A stretch of 42,796 nt of DNA, taken from assembly GCA_938003855.1 (NCBI GenBank), contig CALKXD010000090.1, positions 1 through 42,796 on the forward strand. Reading direction: 5' to 3'. A program made the position numbers and the translations under genes. Source of the DNA: an uncultured Granulosicoccaceae bacterium (GTDB lineage Bacteria > Pseudomonadota > Gammaproteobacteria > Granulosicoccales > Granulosicoccaceae). Shown here in pieces: positions 28,534-38,733 of this stretch. Under the pieces are notes generated by a model. It had not been told where the DNA came from, did not search any database, and saw only the letters and a program-made list of their open reading frames with translations. How positions within the stretch are numbered: the stretch's first letter is position 1; each line of letters opens with the position of its first letter.

Positions 28534-29241
28534 TCATAGTCTAATTGTAGCTAAATCAAGCACTTTTGTGACCACTTGGGCCACACTAAGGGCAGTTGAG
28601 TCGATCTCTATCGAGTCTTCAGCTGCCTTTAGCGGTGCAATTTTACGGTTGTAGTCGCGATCATCCCGTTCCAGAATGTCGCTGAGTAAACCCCCAATAT
28701 TAGCCGACATCCCCTTTTCTATCAACTGTTTATGTCTTCTTTCTGCCCGGATTTCGGCTGATGCTGTGAGAAAAATTTTGATCACAGCGTGCGGGAAAAC
28801 CACCGTGCCCATATCCCTACCATCGGCGACCAGCCCCGGTGGTTGACACCACCGGCGCTGACGCTGCAACAACGCATCTCGCACGGCGGCATGCGTGGCG
28901 ATTCTGGACGCACAATCACCAACCGCTTCAGCGCGCAATTGCTGAGTGACATCCTGACCGCCGAGCAGCACGGCCACATCGCCGTTGTCGGTGTGCGCAA
29001 AGTCAATCGGCGCGGTAGCCGCCAGCCGGGCCAGCCCCTCGGGGTCATCATCGGCAGTGCGGGTATTCAGCGACGCCAGTGCCACTACCCGGTATAGCGC
29101 ACCGCTATCAAGAAAATGAAAGCCCAGATGATCGGCCACCCGCCGCGCAATGGTGCCTTTGCCGGAACCACTCGGCCCGTCTACCGTAATTACCGGAATT
29201 TTTTCCGGCTCCGGCGAATTGCCGGTAACTGACTCAGGCAC
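28534..29241 (-). CDS. cmk: Cytidylate kinase
   Basis: A P-loop kinase of about 235 residues: GPSGSGKGT (about 22-30), FLDSGALYR, DGRDMGTVVFP and the LID-region RDDRDYNRKIAPL. It phosphorylates CMP and dCMP. I chose GTG 29241 because it overlaps the aroA stop by eight bases and gives a normal length; the frame continues to a TTG at 29289 that would add 16 atypical residues. A strong ribosome-binding site is missing, so translation is probably coupled to aroA. Confidence 0.9.
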   Translation of the reverse strand: MPESVTGNSPEPEKIPVITVDGPSGSGKGTIARRVADHLGFHFLDSGALYRVVALASLNTRTADDDPEGLARLAATAPIDFAHTDNGDVAVLLGGQDVTQQLRAEAVGDCASRIATHAAVRDALLQRQRRWCQPPGLVADGRDMGTVVFPHAVIKIFLTASAEIRAERRHKQLIEKGMSANIGGLLSDILERDDRDYNRKIAPLKAAEDSIEIDSTALSVAQVVTKVLDLATIRL

Positions 29242-30589
29242 TAGCCGGCGGCCGATTGATGACCATCCCGAGTGATGCGCACAGCTCAAAGAAGCCGGGG
29301 AACGATGTCTCTACGTGGTGGGTATCGCGTATTTGAACAGGGGCTGTGGAACGCAAACTGGCAACACAGAAAGACATCGCAATGCGATGATCAAAGAAAG
29401 TATCAACGACACCACCGCCAATCGAACCACCGTTGATCACCATGCCGTCCGGTGTGGCGACGGCATCGACACCAAGGGCCATCAGGCCTTCCGCCATCGC
29501 GGCAATGCGGTCACTCTCTTTGACGCGCAGTTCCTCGGCACCGGTCACTGTGGTGGTGCCGTCAGCCACGGCTGCCGCAATGAATATCACTGGTAATTCA
29601 TCGATAGCCAGAGGAACCAGCGCTTCAGGAATAGCAATGCCTTTTAGATGTGATGTGCGCACATGAATATCGGCCACTGGTTCAGCACCGGCGTCACGGC
29701 GGTTATGCAACTCGATGTTGCCACCCATCAATTGTAGAATTTCGATCACACCGGTGCGGGTCGGGTTTATACCGACATTTTTCAGCACAATACTGGAGTC
29801 GGGTGCAATACAGGCAGCGACGATCAAAAACGCCGCTGACGAAATATCCGCCGGTATTTCAAGATCGCAGGCGTTCAAGTTGCCCTGCCCCTGCATCGAA
29901 ACATGCGCCCCGTTGGTCTCAACCGGATAGCCGAAGGTACGCAACATACGCTCGGTATGATCACGGGTCGGTGCTGGCTCGGTGACAGACGTTGTGCCCG
30001 ACGCATACATTCCCGCCAGCAACACGCACGATTTCACCTGAGCACTGGCCATCGGCAACGGATAGTCGATGCCGGTCAGCGCCGTGGCTGGCTCAATGGA
30101 CAGCGGCGGACAACCGTTCTGCTGCGACGATACCGACGCCCCCATCTGTCTGAGCGGGTCAATTATGCGGCCCATCGGTCGCTTGCTCAAAGATTCATCA
30201 CCGGTTACTTCAGTGGCAAAGCTCTGCCCCGCCAGCACCCCGGATATCAACCGCATACCGGTACCGGCATTGCCCATATAGAGAGGTGCAGAAGGCGCAC
30301 GTAAGCCATGCATGCCGACACCGTCGATGGTCAGCCGGGTGTTGTCAGGGCGTTCTATAGACACCCCCATGGCGCGAAATGCAGCAACTGTGTTGAGACT
30401 GTCTTCACCGGCCAGAAACCCGCTGATGTTGCTGCGCCCCTGCGCCAGTGAAGCAAACATGACGGAGCGATGAGACAGCGACTTATCACCGGGGACAATC
30501 GCCTCGCCATTGACGGACCCTCCCGGGCCGGCTGTCACGGTATTCGCCTCATGCGCTGTCGTGTTTGTTATCGTATTGCCAGTTGTCAT
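29234..30589 (-). CDS. aroA: 3-phosphoshikimate 1-carboxyvinyltransferase (EPSP synthase)
   Basis: A 451-residue two-domain enzyme joining PEP to shikimate-3-phosphate in the chorismate pathway. Motifs include VPGDKSLSHRS, GNAGTGMRL, SKRPMGRIIDPLRQMG, PMASAQVKSC, TRDHTERML and EELRVKESDRI. RPMGR, SAQVK and DHTE are of the class II (Agrobacterium/Pseudomonas-like) type rather than the E. coli type; the loop residue is Gly (GNAGTG). It starts with ATG overlapping the tyrA stop (ATGA) and overlaps the likely cmk start, so tyrA-aroA-cmk is one coupled operon. Confidence 0.96.
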   Translation of the reverse strand: MTTGNTITNTTAHEANTVTAGPGGSVNGEAIVPGDKSLSHRSVMFASLAQGRSNISGFLAGEDSLNTVAAFRAMGVSIERPDNTRLTIDGVGMHGLRAPSAPLYMGNAGTGMRLISGVLAGQSFATEVTGDESLSKRPMGRIIDPLRQMGASVSSQQNGCPPLSIEPATALTGIDYPLPMASAQVKSCVLLAGMYASGTTSVTEPAPTRDHTERMLRTFGYPVETNGAHVSMQGQGNLNACDLEIPADISSAAFLIVAACIAPDSSIVLKNVGINPTRTGVIEILQLMGGNIELHNRRDAGAEPVADIHVRTSHLKGIAIPEALVPLAIDELPVIFIAAAVADGTTTVTGAEELRVKESDRIAAMAEGLMALGVDAVATPDGMVINGGSIGGGVVDTFFDHRIAMSFCVASLRSTAPVQIRDTHHVETSFPGFFELCASLGMVINRPPASA

Positions 30590-31509
30590 TGCGGATTCTC
30601 GGGGAGTCGTGCCGGCACAGGTGCCTGCTCTATAGGACTGTCCTGCGACGCTTTGTTAAGCACTTTATTGTCGCGTGTTTCTTTGGCGATTTTAAAAAAC
30701 GCCTCGATGCGCTTGCCGTCTTCGGCAACGATAGCCTCGACCAGGGAATCCATACCTTCACGCAGACTTGTTATTGATTCAAGTACAGCATCACTGTTGT
30801 GCAAACAGATATCCCGCCACATCACCGGGTCGCTTGAGGCGATACGTGTGAAATCGCTGAACCCGCCTGCCGCATAGCGCAACAACTCTTCTTTTTGCTC
30901 CATGCGGTACAGTGTTTCCACCAGACTAAACGCCAGCAGGTGCGGCAGGTGGCTGGTGGCTGCAAAGACTTTATCGTGCCGCCCGGCCGACATCACTTCG
31001 ACCAGTGCGCCGGTTTTCAACCAAAGCTCCTGCACCGTGTCGCAGGCGCTCTGGTCGGTGTCCGGTTCCGGCGTCAGAATCACCCGGCGATTGCGATAAA
31101 GCGCGGCAAAACCGGCTTCCACACCGCTGTGCTCAGTACCGGCTATCGGATGTGCCGGGACAAAGCGATCCATAAGCGTCAACTGCCTGCGAGCGGCCTG
31201 TATCACGCTCTGCTTGCAGCTGCCGGCGTCGGTGATAATGGCATGCGCGGGTACGGCATCAGCGAGTTCCGCCAGCACCGCTTCCATAGCGCCAACCGGA
31301 GTCGCCAGAAAGACCAGGTCTGTGTCGGCGACGGCCTCCTTCACCGAGGTACTGTAGCGACTGACAATGCCTCGCTCACGGGCACGGCGCAGAGTGGCTT
31401 CGTTTCGGCCGCAACCGATAAATTCTGCATCGACTCCGGCTTCCTGCAACGCCAGCGAAAAAGACCCGCCAATCAGCCCGACACCGATAATCGTTATCTT
31501 TTGTGTCAC
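30586..31509 (-). CDS. tyrA: Prephenate (or arogenate) dehydrogenase
   Basis: A 307-residue enzyme of tyrosine synthesis. The Rossmann motif GVGLIGGSFSLAL follows the start directly; VFLATPVGAM, ITDAGSCKQSV and FVPAHPIAGTEHSGVEAG (catalytic His) are typical. I chose GTG 31509 (MTQKITIIGVG...) with GGGAG about 10 bases upstream; an in-frame GTG at 31584 would add 25 residues of poor quality. In Pseudomonas tyrA and aroA are fused or adjacent; here they are separate but overlapping. No chorismate mutase domain is attached. Confidence 0.92.
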   Translation of the reverse strand: MTQKITIIGVGLIGGSFSLALQEAGVDAEFIGCGRNEATLRRARERGIVSRYSTSVKEAVADTDLVFLATPVGAMEAVLAELADAVPAHAIITDAGSCKQSVIQAARRQLTLMDRFVPAHPIAGTEHSGVEAGFAALYRNRRVILTPEPDTDQSACDTVQELWLKTGALVEVMSAGRHDKVFAATSHLPHLLAFSLVETLYRMEQKEELLRYAAGGFSDFTRIASSDPVMWRDICLHNSDAVLESITSLREGMDSLVEAIVAEDGKRIEAFFKIAKETRDNKVLNKASQDSPIEQAPVPARLPENPQ

Positions 31510-31790
31510 CGCAGAATGCTCCCGGGAACTCTGCCACGCGACAACGCCACGCCACACTCCGCTGCCAGCGGTGAGGGGCGGCACAGTTCAACCGGGGAGA
31601 TTCTGGAATCGGTGATACGCATCTCTGCAATCATGCCAGTGTTCCCTTGAGCGGGCAATTGGCACGGCGTCCTTAAACGCGTATCTGTTATGCGTGTCTC
31701 CATCGGGCTCCACAATACGGACATGGGTAATCGAACCTCTGCAACCGCATTGTTGATACGGTTGCCGTGCGTTAACAGCAACACAGTCAC
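31506..31790 (-). CDS. Doubtful small ORF upstream of tyrA
   Basis: A 94-codon frame whose TGA overlaps the GTG of tyrA (GTGA), the arrangement expected of a coupled gene. The product (MTVLLLTHGNRINNAV... SRISPVELCRP) matches no family I know; it has two loosely similar segments, ETRITDTRL and EMRITDSRI. Codon usage looks less biased than in neighbouring genes, and no strong ribosome-binding site is visible, so it may be accidental. Confidence 0.22.
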   Translation of the reverse strand: MTVLLLTHGNRINNAVAEVRLPMSVLWSPMETRITDTRLRTPCQLPAQGNTGMIAEMRITDSRISPVELCRPSPLAAECGVALSRGRVPGSILR

Positions 31791-31930
31791 GACGTCACCG
31801 ACAATACGGCTGCAAATGATCCGGCCGATGACCGTGACGGCTGCACAGTTACCGGGCCGGACTCTCGCCGTTAATAAATGACTTCACCCTCTTTATTCAT
31901 CACACACTCGATTCATTGCGCACAGCAGCG
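31510..31930. other. Gap between serA and tyrA where pheA/hisC often lie
   Basis: About 420 bases with no sure gene other than the doubtful ORF at 31506-31790. GCAACCG (31741-31747) pairs with CGGTTGC (31759-31765). The region probably carries the promoter of the tyrA-aroA-cmk unit, but I could not fix -35/-10 boxes. Confidence 0.4.
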
Positions 31931-33097
31931 CTAGATCAGCCGCGCTTTCAGCAGGCCATCGATACCGCGAATAGCCTCGAGGGTCTCGTCTGGTACCCCG
32001 ACTTCGGTGTCAATCAGTGTGCAGGCAACATCGTTATGTGATTCGTTAATCATGTGACAGATGTTGATCGATGAAACACCCAGCTGATGAGATATCTGGC
32101 CAACCATATCCGGCACATTGCGATGAATCAACGCCAGTCGAAACTCACTTTTACGGCTCAGTTCGACCGTCGGGAAATTCACCGCGTTTTTGATATTGCC
32201 ATGCTCGAGAAACTCACGGAGCTGATCTGCCACCATGATCGCGCAGTTCTCTTCCGCTTCCGCGGTCGATGCGCCCAGATGTGGCAGGGTGATTATGTTC
32301 TCGTGCGCAATATTGTCGCGGGTCGGGAAGTCGCACACGTAGGTTTTAATCTTACCGGATTCCAGCCCGGCCAGAATCGCGTCATCATCCACCACACCTG
32401 CGCGGGCAAAATTCAACACTACCGTGCCATCCTGCATGCTGTGCAAGCGCTGAGGATTGATCATGTGGCGAGTCGCGTCGATCAGCGGCACATGAAAAGT
32501 GATAAATTCAGAGCGCGACAATACATCGTCGACACTGTTGGCTTTCTCGATGCTGGAACTGAGTTGCCAGGCAGCCGTTACTGTAATTGCCGGATCGAAA
32601 CCGATCACCTTCATACCCAGTGCCGCGGCTGTATTGGCCACCTGCACACCGATCGCCCCCAGGCCAATCACGCCCAGAGTGCGCCCCGGTAATTCGCGTC
32701 CGACAAAGCGCTTTTTACCGTCTTCGACTTCTTTATCGAGGGTCTCACCATCAGACGTCAGTGAGTTTGTATAGGCAACGGCCTTATGCAGGTTGCGCTC
32801 AGCCATAAACAGACTGGCAATCACCAGTTCTTTCACCGCATTGGCGTTCGCCCCCGGCGCATTGAATACCGGCACACCCAGATCGGTCAGGCGATCCACT
32901 GGAATGTTGTTGACGCCTGCACCGGCACGACCAATTGCTTTGAGGTTGTCGTCAAATTGCATGTCGTGCAATTTTTGCGACCGGAGCATGATCGCATCCG
33001 GACTGGTGGTATCAGTGGACAGATCATAGGTCGCTGTCGGGAACCGGTCCAGCCCGCGTGACGAGAGGTTATTAATCTTCTGAATTTTAAATAACAC
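31931..33097 (-). CDS. serA: D-3-phosphoglycerate dehydrogenase with ACT domain
   Basis: A 388-residue D-isomer-specific 2-hydroxyacid dehydrogenase. RAGAGVNNIPVD, LGVIGLGAIGVQVANTA (NAD-binding), LNFARAGVVDD (catalytic Arg) and ITLPHLGASTAEAE (catalytic His) match SerA, and the last 75 residues form an ACT domain (HRNVPDMVGQIS...HMINESHNDVACTLID). It makes 3-phosphohydroxypyruvate, the substrate of SerC next to it. I chose GTG 33097 with AGGA about 6 bases upstream; a GTG at 33139 is less likely. Whether serine inhibits through the ACT domain cannot be read. Confidence 0.88.
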   Translation of the reverse strand: MLFKIQKINNLSSRGLDRFPTATYDLSTDTTSPDAIMLRSQKLHDMQFDDNLKAIGRAGAGVNNIPVDRLTDLGVPVFNAPGANANAVKELVIASLFMAERNLHKAVAYTNSLTSDGETLDKEVEDGKKRFVGRELPGRTLGVIGLGAIGVQVANTAAALGMKVIGFDPAITVTAAWQLSSSIEKANSVDDVLSRSEFITFHVPLIDATRHMINPQRLHSMQDGTVVLNFARAGVVDDDAILAGLESGKIKTYVCDFPTRDNIAHENIITLPHLGASTAEAEENCAIMVADQLREFLEHGNIKNAVNFPTVELSRKSEFRLALIHRNVPDMVGQISHQLGVSSINICHMINESHNDVACTLIDTEVGVPDETLEAIRGIDGLLKARLI

Positions 33098-33231
33098 GTG
33101 TCTTCCTGTGGTACTTTGCTGGCCGGCTCTGGCCGGCACTCTGCCAGGGCCACCCTGTGTTTCAGGGGGCGCCTATGTTTTCTATAGGTACGGCTGCCTG
33201 CCTTTTTGACAGTGCCAAGTGTGATCGCCGC

Positions 33232-34314
33232 TTAGGTGTTTGTGCGTTCGAATTCGGCCATATAGGTGATCAGCGCATCAACACCCGCTTCCGGCATTGC
33301 GTTGTAAATACTGGCACGCATACCACCTACTGAGCGATGACCTTTCAGGGTGTGCAGTCCGGCCTCGGTAGCACCGGCAAGGAACTCAGTGTCACGTGAA
33401 CTATCACCGCAAATAAACGGCACGTTCATCCAGGAGCGAGAGTCGATAGCCACCGGATTACTGTAATAGGAGGAGGCATCGATCGCGGCGTAGAGTTTGT
33501 CGGCTTTGCGCTTGTTTACCGCTTGCATTGCGTCTAGACCGCCGCGTTGCTTCAACCACTTGAATACCAGCCCTGCGATATACCAACCGTAGGTCGGCGG
33601 GGTGTTAAGCATAGAACCGGCATCGGCCTGCTTCTGGTAGTTAAACGCATCCGGTGTGATGGTCGCGGCATTGCCGAACAGGCTTTTCTTTACGATCACC
33701 ACGGTCAAGCCGGACGGGCCGATATTTTTTTGCGCGCCGGCATAGATCAGACCAAACCTGGAAACATCGACCGGCCGCGACAGAATTGTCGACGACATAT
33801 CAGCGACCAGAGGAACGGCCCCGGCGTCCGGCACAAAACCAAACTCGACACCACCAATAGTTTCATTGGGCGTGTAGTGCAGATAGGCCGCATCGGTCGA
33901 TGCCGTCCAGTCGCTTTGCGCAGGCACGCTGTTGAAGCCGCCGCTTTCAGCGCTTGCGACCACGTTCACGGCGGCGTATTTTTTTGCCTCGGCTATCGCT
34001 TTGTTTGACCACTGTCCTGTGTTTACGTAGTCTACCGATTGCTTGTCACCAAGCAGATTCATCGGAATCAGGCCAAACTGCCCTGACGCCCCCCCCTGCA
34101 AAAACAGCACGGCATAGTCATCGGGTACTGCAAGTAGCTCGCGAAGGTCGGCCTCTGCTTCTTCGGCTATCGACATAAACGCTTTGCTGCGATGACTCAG
34201 CTCCATCACACCGGCGCCATTACTGCGCCAGTCTGTCATTTCTTCCGCCGCTTGCTGCAAGACTTCTTCGGGGAGTGCTGCGGGTCCAGCACTAAAATTG
34301 TAAACACGACTCAT
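33232..34314 (-). CDS. serC: Phosphoserine aminotransferase
   Basis: A 360-residue PLP enzyme converting 3-phosphohydroxypyruvate and glutamate to phosphoserine; it also serves pyridoxal phosphate synthesis. Family motifs are VYNFSAGPAALPEEVL at the N-terminus, LFLQGGASGQF, the Schiff-base lysine in YAGAQKNIGPSG and the closing KGHRSVGGMRASIYNAMP. I chose ATG 34314 (MSRVYNFSAGP), the conserved start; ATG 34329 would add five residues. It lies between gyrA and serA; gyrA-serC adjacency is conserved in gammaproteobacteria. Confidence 0.96.
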   Translation of the reverse strand: MSRVYNFSAGPAALPEEVLQQAAEEMTDWRSNGAGVMELSHRSKAFMSIAEEAEADLRELLAVPDDYAVLFLQGGASGQFGLIPMNLLGDKQSVDYVNTGQWSNKAIAEAKKYAAVNVVASAESGGFNSVPAQSDWTASTDAAYLHYTPNETIGGVEFGFVPDAGAVPLVADMSSTILSRPVDVSRFGLIYAGAQKNIGPSGLTVVIVKKSLFGNAATITPDAFNYQKQADAGSMLNTPPTYGWYIAGLVFKWLKQRGGLDAMQAVNKRKADKLYAAIDASSYYSNPVAIDSRSWMNVPFICGDSSRDTEFLAGATEAGLHTLKGHRSVGGMRASIYNAMPEAGVDALITYMAEFERTNT

Positions 34315-34340
34315 GATCGAGAACAACATCCTGTGTAGAG

Positions 34341-34368
34341 TGAGCGCTCAGTATAAGGAGCTACTCCT
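34341..34368. promoter_or_regulatory. Palindromic leader between gyrA and serC
   Basis: TGAGCGCTCA (34341-34350) is a perfect palindrome, followed by AGGAG-CTA-CTCCT (34356-34368). They lie in the 113-base gap before serC and may be a regulator site or leader hairpin for the serine genes. Confidence 0.35.
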
Positions 34369-34427
34369 CCAAATACCTCTACACAAATGCCTTTCATTAA
34401 TGAATAAATTTCCCAAGTTGATGAAAT

Positions 34428-37118
34428 CTATTCGTCGGAGGTGTCGCCTTCAGAGCTGCCTGCATCGCTATCAGGGTCTGCGCTGTCTGATTCCGGACTC
34501 TCAGCAGAGGAATCATCCGAGGCTGTACCCTCTACTGCGGATTCGGCACTGACCGCGGCATCCGACGTTGCGTCGTCGTCTTCATCGTCTTTGTCAGTGG
34601 TAGCAACGCGTTCTACTTCAACCAGTTGTTCATCGTCACCGACCCGGATCAGACGCACGCCCTGAGTGTTCCTGCCCAGCGTGCTGATGCCTTCGACGGC
34701 AGTACGAATCAAGGTGCCACCATTAGTGATCAGCATTACTTCATCGCTGTCGAGCACTTGTACAGCGCCGACGACAGGACCGTTGCGATCCGTGGTTTTG
34801 ATATCGATAACGCCTTTACCACCACGGTTCTTGCGCGGGTAGTCATCTGCGGAACTGCGCTTACCATAGCCGTTCGCCGTGGCCGTCAGGATATCGCCGT
34901 CGGCGACAACAATCAGTGCAATCAGAGAGTCTTCAGCCGCCATGCGAATACCGCGCACACCTGCAGCCGTGCGGCCCATCTTGCGGACATCGTTTTCGAG
35001 AAAGCGCATCGCCCGACCATTACTGGAGATCAGCATGATGTCGCTCTCGCCATCTGTCAGCGCTACGTTGATTAGCTCATCGTCCACACGCAAATCAATG
35101 GCGATGATGCCGTTGGCTCTGGGACGGGAGAAATCCGCCAGCGAGGTTTTCTTCACAACACCGCTGCGGGTAGCAAAAAAGATATAGCGGTCTTCTGAGT
35201 ATTCACGCACCGTCAACACGGCACTGACTCGCTCGTTTTCTTCCAGTGGCAGCAAATTGATGATAGGCCTGCCGCGCGCGCCGCGACTGGCTACCGGCAA
35301 CTCATAGACGCGTTTCCAGTACACTTTACCGACACTGGTAAAAAACAAAACGGTGTCGTGCATCGAAGCGACAAACAATTTGTCGATGAAGTCTTCGTCT
35401 TTCATCGATGTCGCCGACTTGCCCTTGCCTCCACGGCGCTGTGCCGTGTAGTCGGACAGCGGCTGTGCTTTGGCATAGCCGGCGTGTGAGAGTGTCACCA
35501 CCACGTCTTCATCGGAGATCAGGTCTTCGACCGTCATCTCTGAGTAATCGACCATTATTTGTGTGCGGCGATCATCGTTGTACTGCTCAAGCACGCTTTC
35601 AAGCTCTTCGCGAATTACCTCACGCAGCCGATCCGGGCTTTCGAGAATTTCCAGCAACGCCGCGATCTTCAGCAGTATCTCGCGATACTCGTCAATAATT
35701 TTATCTTGCTCGAGACCGGTTAACCGATGCAATCGAAGGTCGAGAATCGCCTGTGCCTGGGCGGCTGACAGATGGTAGCCATCTTCCAGCAAACCGAACT
35801 CGGGACCGAGACCTTCCGGCTTTGAAGCATTGGCACCGGCACGCTCCAGCATTTCAACCACACTGCCCGGCTTCCAGACTCCGGCAATCAGCCCGAGCTT
35901 GGCTTCGGGTGGATTGGGCGCGGCTTTAATGAGCTCGATGATCGGGTCTATGTTTGCCAGAGCAACCGCTAACCCTTCGAGGATATGCGCTCTGTCGCGG
36001 GCTTTGCGCAGATCAAATATTGTGCGGCGGGTGACCACTTCCCTGCGATGACGAATAAACGCATCGAGTATCTCGCGCAGGTTAAGCAGCTTCGGCTGAC
36101 CATCGATCAATGCCACCATGTTGATGCCAAACACGGTTTGCAGCTGGGTCTGCTTATAGAGGTTGTTGAGCATGACATCGCCGGGCTCACCACGGCGTAG
36201 CTCGATCACCATGCGCATGCCGTCTTTGTCGGACTCGTCGCGCAGTTCGGTAATGCCTTCGATCTTTTTATCTTTGACCAGCTCTGCGATTTTTTCCAGC
36301 AGACGCGCCTTGTTTACCTGGTACGGCAACTCGCTGACGATGATGGTGTCTTTGCCGGTTTTTTCGTTGTGCTCGACATCAGCCTTGGCGCGCACATGCA
36401 CCCGACCGCGGCCGGTCTCGTAAGCCTCGCGTATACCGCGCGCACCATTGATGATGCCGTGGGTCGGGAAATCAGGCCCCGGAATGTGCTCCATCAATTC
36501 AGGCAGGGTGATCGCAGGATTGTCGAGCATCGCCAGTGTACCGCCGATGATCTCACCGATATTATGCGGTGGAATATTAGTGGCCATCCCCACCGCGATA
36601 CCGGACGAACCGTTGATCAGCAAATTGGGGATACGCGATGGAAACACCGCCGGTTCTGACTCAGAGCCATCGTAGTTGGGCGTGAAATCGACGGTTTCTT
36701 TGTCGAGGTCTGCCAGTAGCTCGTGGGCGATGCGCGCCATGCGTACTTCGGTGTATCGCATTGCCGCAGGCGAGTCGCCATCAATAGAGCCAAAGTTACC
36801 CTGACCATCGACCAGCATGTAGCGCATAGAAAAGTGCTGCGCCATCCGCACGATGGTGTCATACACCGCGGTGTCGCCGTGCGGGTGATACTTACCGATA
36901 ACATCACCAACCACACGCGCTGATTTCTTGTAGGCTTTGTTCCAGTCGTTGCCGAGTTCGCTCATCGCGTACAGCACCCGACGGTGCACGGGTTTCAAGC
37001 CGTCACGGACATCCGGTAAGGCGCGCCCGACGATTACGCTCATGGCATAATCGAGGTAGGACTGGCGCATCTCGTCTTCGAGATTTACCGGTATAATTTC
37101 CTTAGCAAAATCAGACAT
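34428..37118 (-). CDS. gyrA: DNA gyrase subunit A
   Basis: An 896-residue type IIA topoisomerase subunit that cuts and rejoins DNA to introduce negative supercoils with GyrB. The breakage-reunion domain holds the active-site Tyr122 (MRYTEVRM). The quinolone-determining region reads [12 protein letters not shown], with Thr83 and Asp87. The GyrA box is QRRGGKG, followed by six C-terminal beta-pinwheel blades (e.g. VARVVRG-like repeats, [11 protein letters not shown]). The last 60 residues are an acidic Asp/Glu/Ser/Ala tail. ATG start at 37118; divergent from mtaD. Confidence 0.98.
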   Translation of the reverse strand: MSDFAKEIIPVNLEDEMRQSYLDYAMSVIVGRALPDVRDGLKPVHRRVLYAMSELGNDWNKAYKKSARVVGDVIGKYHPHGDTAVYDTIVRMAQHFSMRYMLVDGQGNFGSIDGDSPAAMRYTEVRMARIAHELLADLDKETVDFTPNYDGSESEPAVFPSRIPNLLINGSSGIAVGMATNIPPHNIGEIIGGTLAMLDNPAITLPELMEHIPGPDFPTHGIINGARGIREAYETGRGRVHVRAKADVEHNEKTGKDTIIVSELPYQVNKARLLEKIAELVKDKKIEGITELRDESDKDGMRMVIELRRGEPGDVMLNNLYKQTQLQTVFGINMVALIDGQPKLLNLREILDAFIRHRREVVTRRTIFDLRKARDRAHILEGLAVALANIDPIIELIKAAPNPPEAKLGLIAGVWKPGSVVEMLERAGANASKPEGLGPEFGLLEDGYHLSAAQAQAILDLRLHRLTGLEQDKIIDEYREILLKIAALLEILESPDRLREVIREELESVLEQYNDDRRTQIMVDYSEMTVEDLISDEDVVVTLSHAGYAKAQPLSDYTAQRRGGKGKSATSMKDEDFIDKLFVASMHDTVLFFTSVGKVYWKRVYELPVASRGARGRPIINLLPLEENERVSAVLTVREYSEDRYIFFATRSGVVKKTSLADFSRPRANGIIAIDLRVDDELINVALTDGESDIMLISSNGRAMRFLENDVRKMGRTAAGVRGIRMAAEDSLIALIVVADGDILTATANGYGKRSSADDYPRKNRGGKGVIDIKTTDRNGPVVGAVQVLDSDEVMLITNGGTLIRTAVEGISTLGRNTQGVRLIRVGDDEQLVEVERVATTDKDDEDDDATSDAAVSAESAVEGTASDDSSAESPESDSADPDSDAGSSEGDTSDE

Positions 37119-37161
37119 TATTTAACGGTTGCTTTCTGGAATGGGAAAAAAACGGGGACAC

Positions 37162-37193
37162 GCTGGCTAGCAAAGCATACTATCACAGCCAGC
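37162..37193. promoter_or_regulatory. Inverted repeat in the gyrA upstream region
   Basis: GCTGGCT (37162-37168) and AGCCAGC (37187-37193) flank AGTATGCT (minus strand), a possible -10 element for gyrA about 55 bases before its ATG. gyrA promoters are often supercoiling-sensitive; the repeat could be part of that control or chance. Confidence 0.3.
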
Positions 37194-37357
37194 CTATCTA
37201 CGCAGGTCTTTTAATCTCTCAATGTATCGCGAGAGGCGCTGAATTCCGATTCACAGGGTTTTTGCTGCAAACCGCTACCTGATCACCACTACAAAAACCG
37301 CCGCAACTGATGCAATTCTACAGTTGAGGCCACCCGAACCAACACCATGGCTCTCGC

Positions 37358-38701
37358 ATGAAAACACAACAATTCGCTATCTGCCCACGCTGGGTAATCT
37401 GCGTCGATGCAGACAACCGGGTACTTGAACATCACGCCGTTATTGTAGATCAGGACAAGATCACCGCCATCGCACCCTGGCCGGAGGCACAGGATCGCTA
37501 TCCGGGCATCGCCGTGATTGAGCTCCCCGGACAGGCATTGATGCCGGGACTGGTAAACGCCCATACGCACCACGCCATGAACCTGCTGCGCGGTTACGCT
37601 GACGACCTGCCGTTAATGACCTGGCTGTCCGAGCACATCTGGCCGGCTGAAGGACAACATGTAGACCGGCAGTTCGTCGAAGACGGCACCCGACTGGCGA
37701 TCGCTGAAAGCGTACGTGGCGGTGTCACCTGCTTTAACGATATGTATTTTTTCCCCGACGCCGTCGCCGAGGCCGCGATTTCGATGGGTGTTCGGGCAAG
37801 TGTCGGCCTGATCGCCCTGGACTTCCCGACCATTTGGGCACAGGACGCCGACGACTATCTGCAAAAAGGTCAGCGGTTGCATCAGGACCTGCAACACCAA
37901 TCGATGATCACCACCATGATCGCCCCGCACGCCCCCTATACGGTGTCTGCCGGGCCACTGAAAAAAATTGCCGCGATGCGCGACTCGCTCGGCATCGGCG
38001 TGCACATACACGTGCATGAAACCGCCTTCGAGGTGCAACAATTTATGCAGCAACACGGCACCCGCCCCCTGGCCAGACTCACCGAACTGGGCCTGGTTGA
38101 CAAGCACCTGGCTGCCGTCCATATGACGCAACTGACTGACGCCGAAATAGACCAGCTGGCCGACGCTGGCAGCCATGTGCTGCACTGCCCTGAATCAAAC
38201 CTGAAACTGGCCAGCGGCATCGCGCCGGTGGCTAAGATGCTGAAGGCAGGCATCAATGTCGCGATAGGCACCGACGGCGCCGCCTCAAACAATGATCTGG
38301 ACATGATTGGTGAAATGCGCACCGCCGCGTTCATTGGCAAGAACGAAACACAGGATGCGGCCGCCCTGCCCGCCTGGCAATTGCTGCGCATGGCCACCGT
38401 CAATGGCGCTGACGCACTTGGCATCGCAGATCAAACAGGCTCAATCGAGGCAGGCAAGCAGGCTGACCTTATTACCATTGACTTCAACCGTCTCGAACTA
38501 CAACCGGTCTATAACCCGGTATCGCATATTGTCTATTCGGCCAATCGCTATGATGTCAGCAACGTCTGGGTTGCCGGCACCCGGCTGCTGGACAATGGCA
38601 GCTTCACACGTTACAACGAATCTGAACTCATCGACAGCGCCCGTCAGTGGGGCAGCCGCATTGAAGCAAGCAAGGCACATGACGCCGGCGCGGTAGAGTA
38701 A
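37358..38701 (+). CDS. mtaD: 5-methylthioadenosine/S-adenosylhomocysteine deaminase (TRZ/ATZ family)
   Basis: A 447-residue amidohydrolase. The metal-binding HxH is NAHTHHAM (His69, His71); further ligands lie in IHVHETAFE, AVHMTQL and GTDGAASNNDLDM. The family deaminates adenosine-like nucleosides or s-triazines; the mtaD-ubiG-gph order points to methylthioadenosine/SAH deamination, as in Pseudomonas. The ATG at 37358 is overlapped by a five-codon frame (ATG 37347 to TGA 37361), so the real start should be checked. Confidence 0.88.
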   Translation: MKTQQFAICPRWVICVDADNRVLEHHAVIVDQDKITAIAPWPEAQDRYPGIAVIELPGQALMPGLVNAHTHHAMNLLRGYADDLPLMTWLSEHIWPAEGQHVDRQFVEDGTRLAIAESVRGGVTCFNDMYFFPDAVAEAAISMGVRASVGLIALDFPTIWAQDADDYLQKGQRLHQDLQHQSMITTMIAPHAPYTVSAGPLKKIAAMRDSLGIGVHIHVHETAFEVQQFMQQHGTRPLARLTELGLVDKHLAAVHMTQLTDAEIDQLADAGSHVLHCPESNLKLASGIAPVAKMLKAGINVAIGTDGAASNNDLDMIGEMRTAAFIGKNETQDAAALPAWQLLRMATVNGADALGIADQTGSIEAGKQADLITIDFNRLELQPVYNPVSHIVYSANRYDVSNVWVAGTRLLDNGSFTRYNESELIDSARQWGSRIEASKAHDAGAVE

Positions 38702-38733
38702 CCAGTAACTGCCAGCCCTAACCAAGAGCACTT

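Noticed and set aside
34428-37118. Thr83 in GyrA as a resistance mutation
   Set aside because: Thr at this position is the natural residue in several gammaproteobacteria, so it cannot be called an acquired change.
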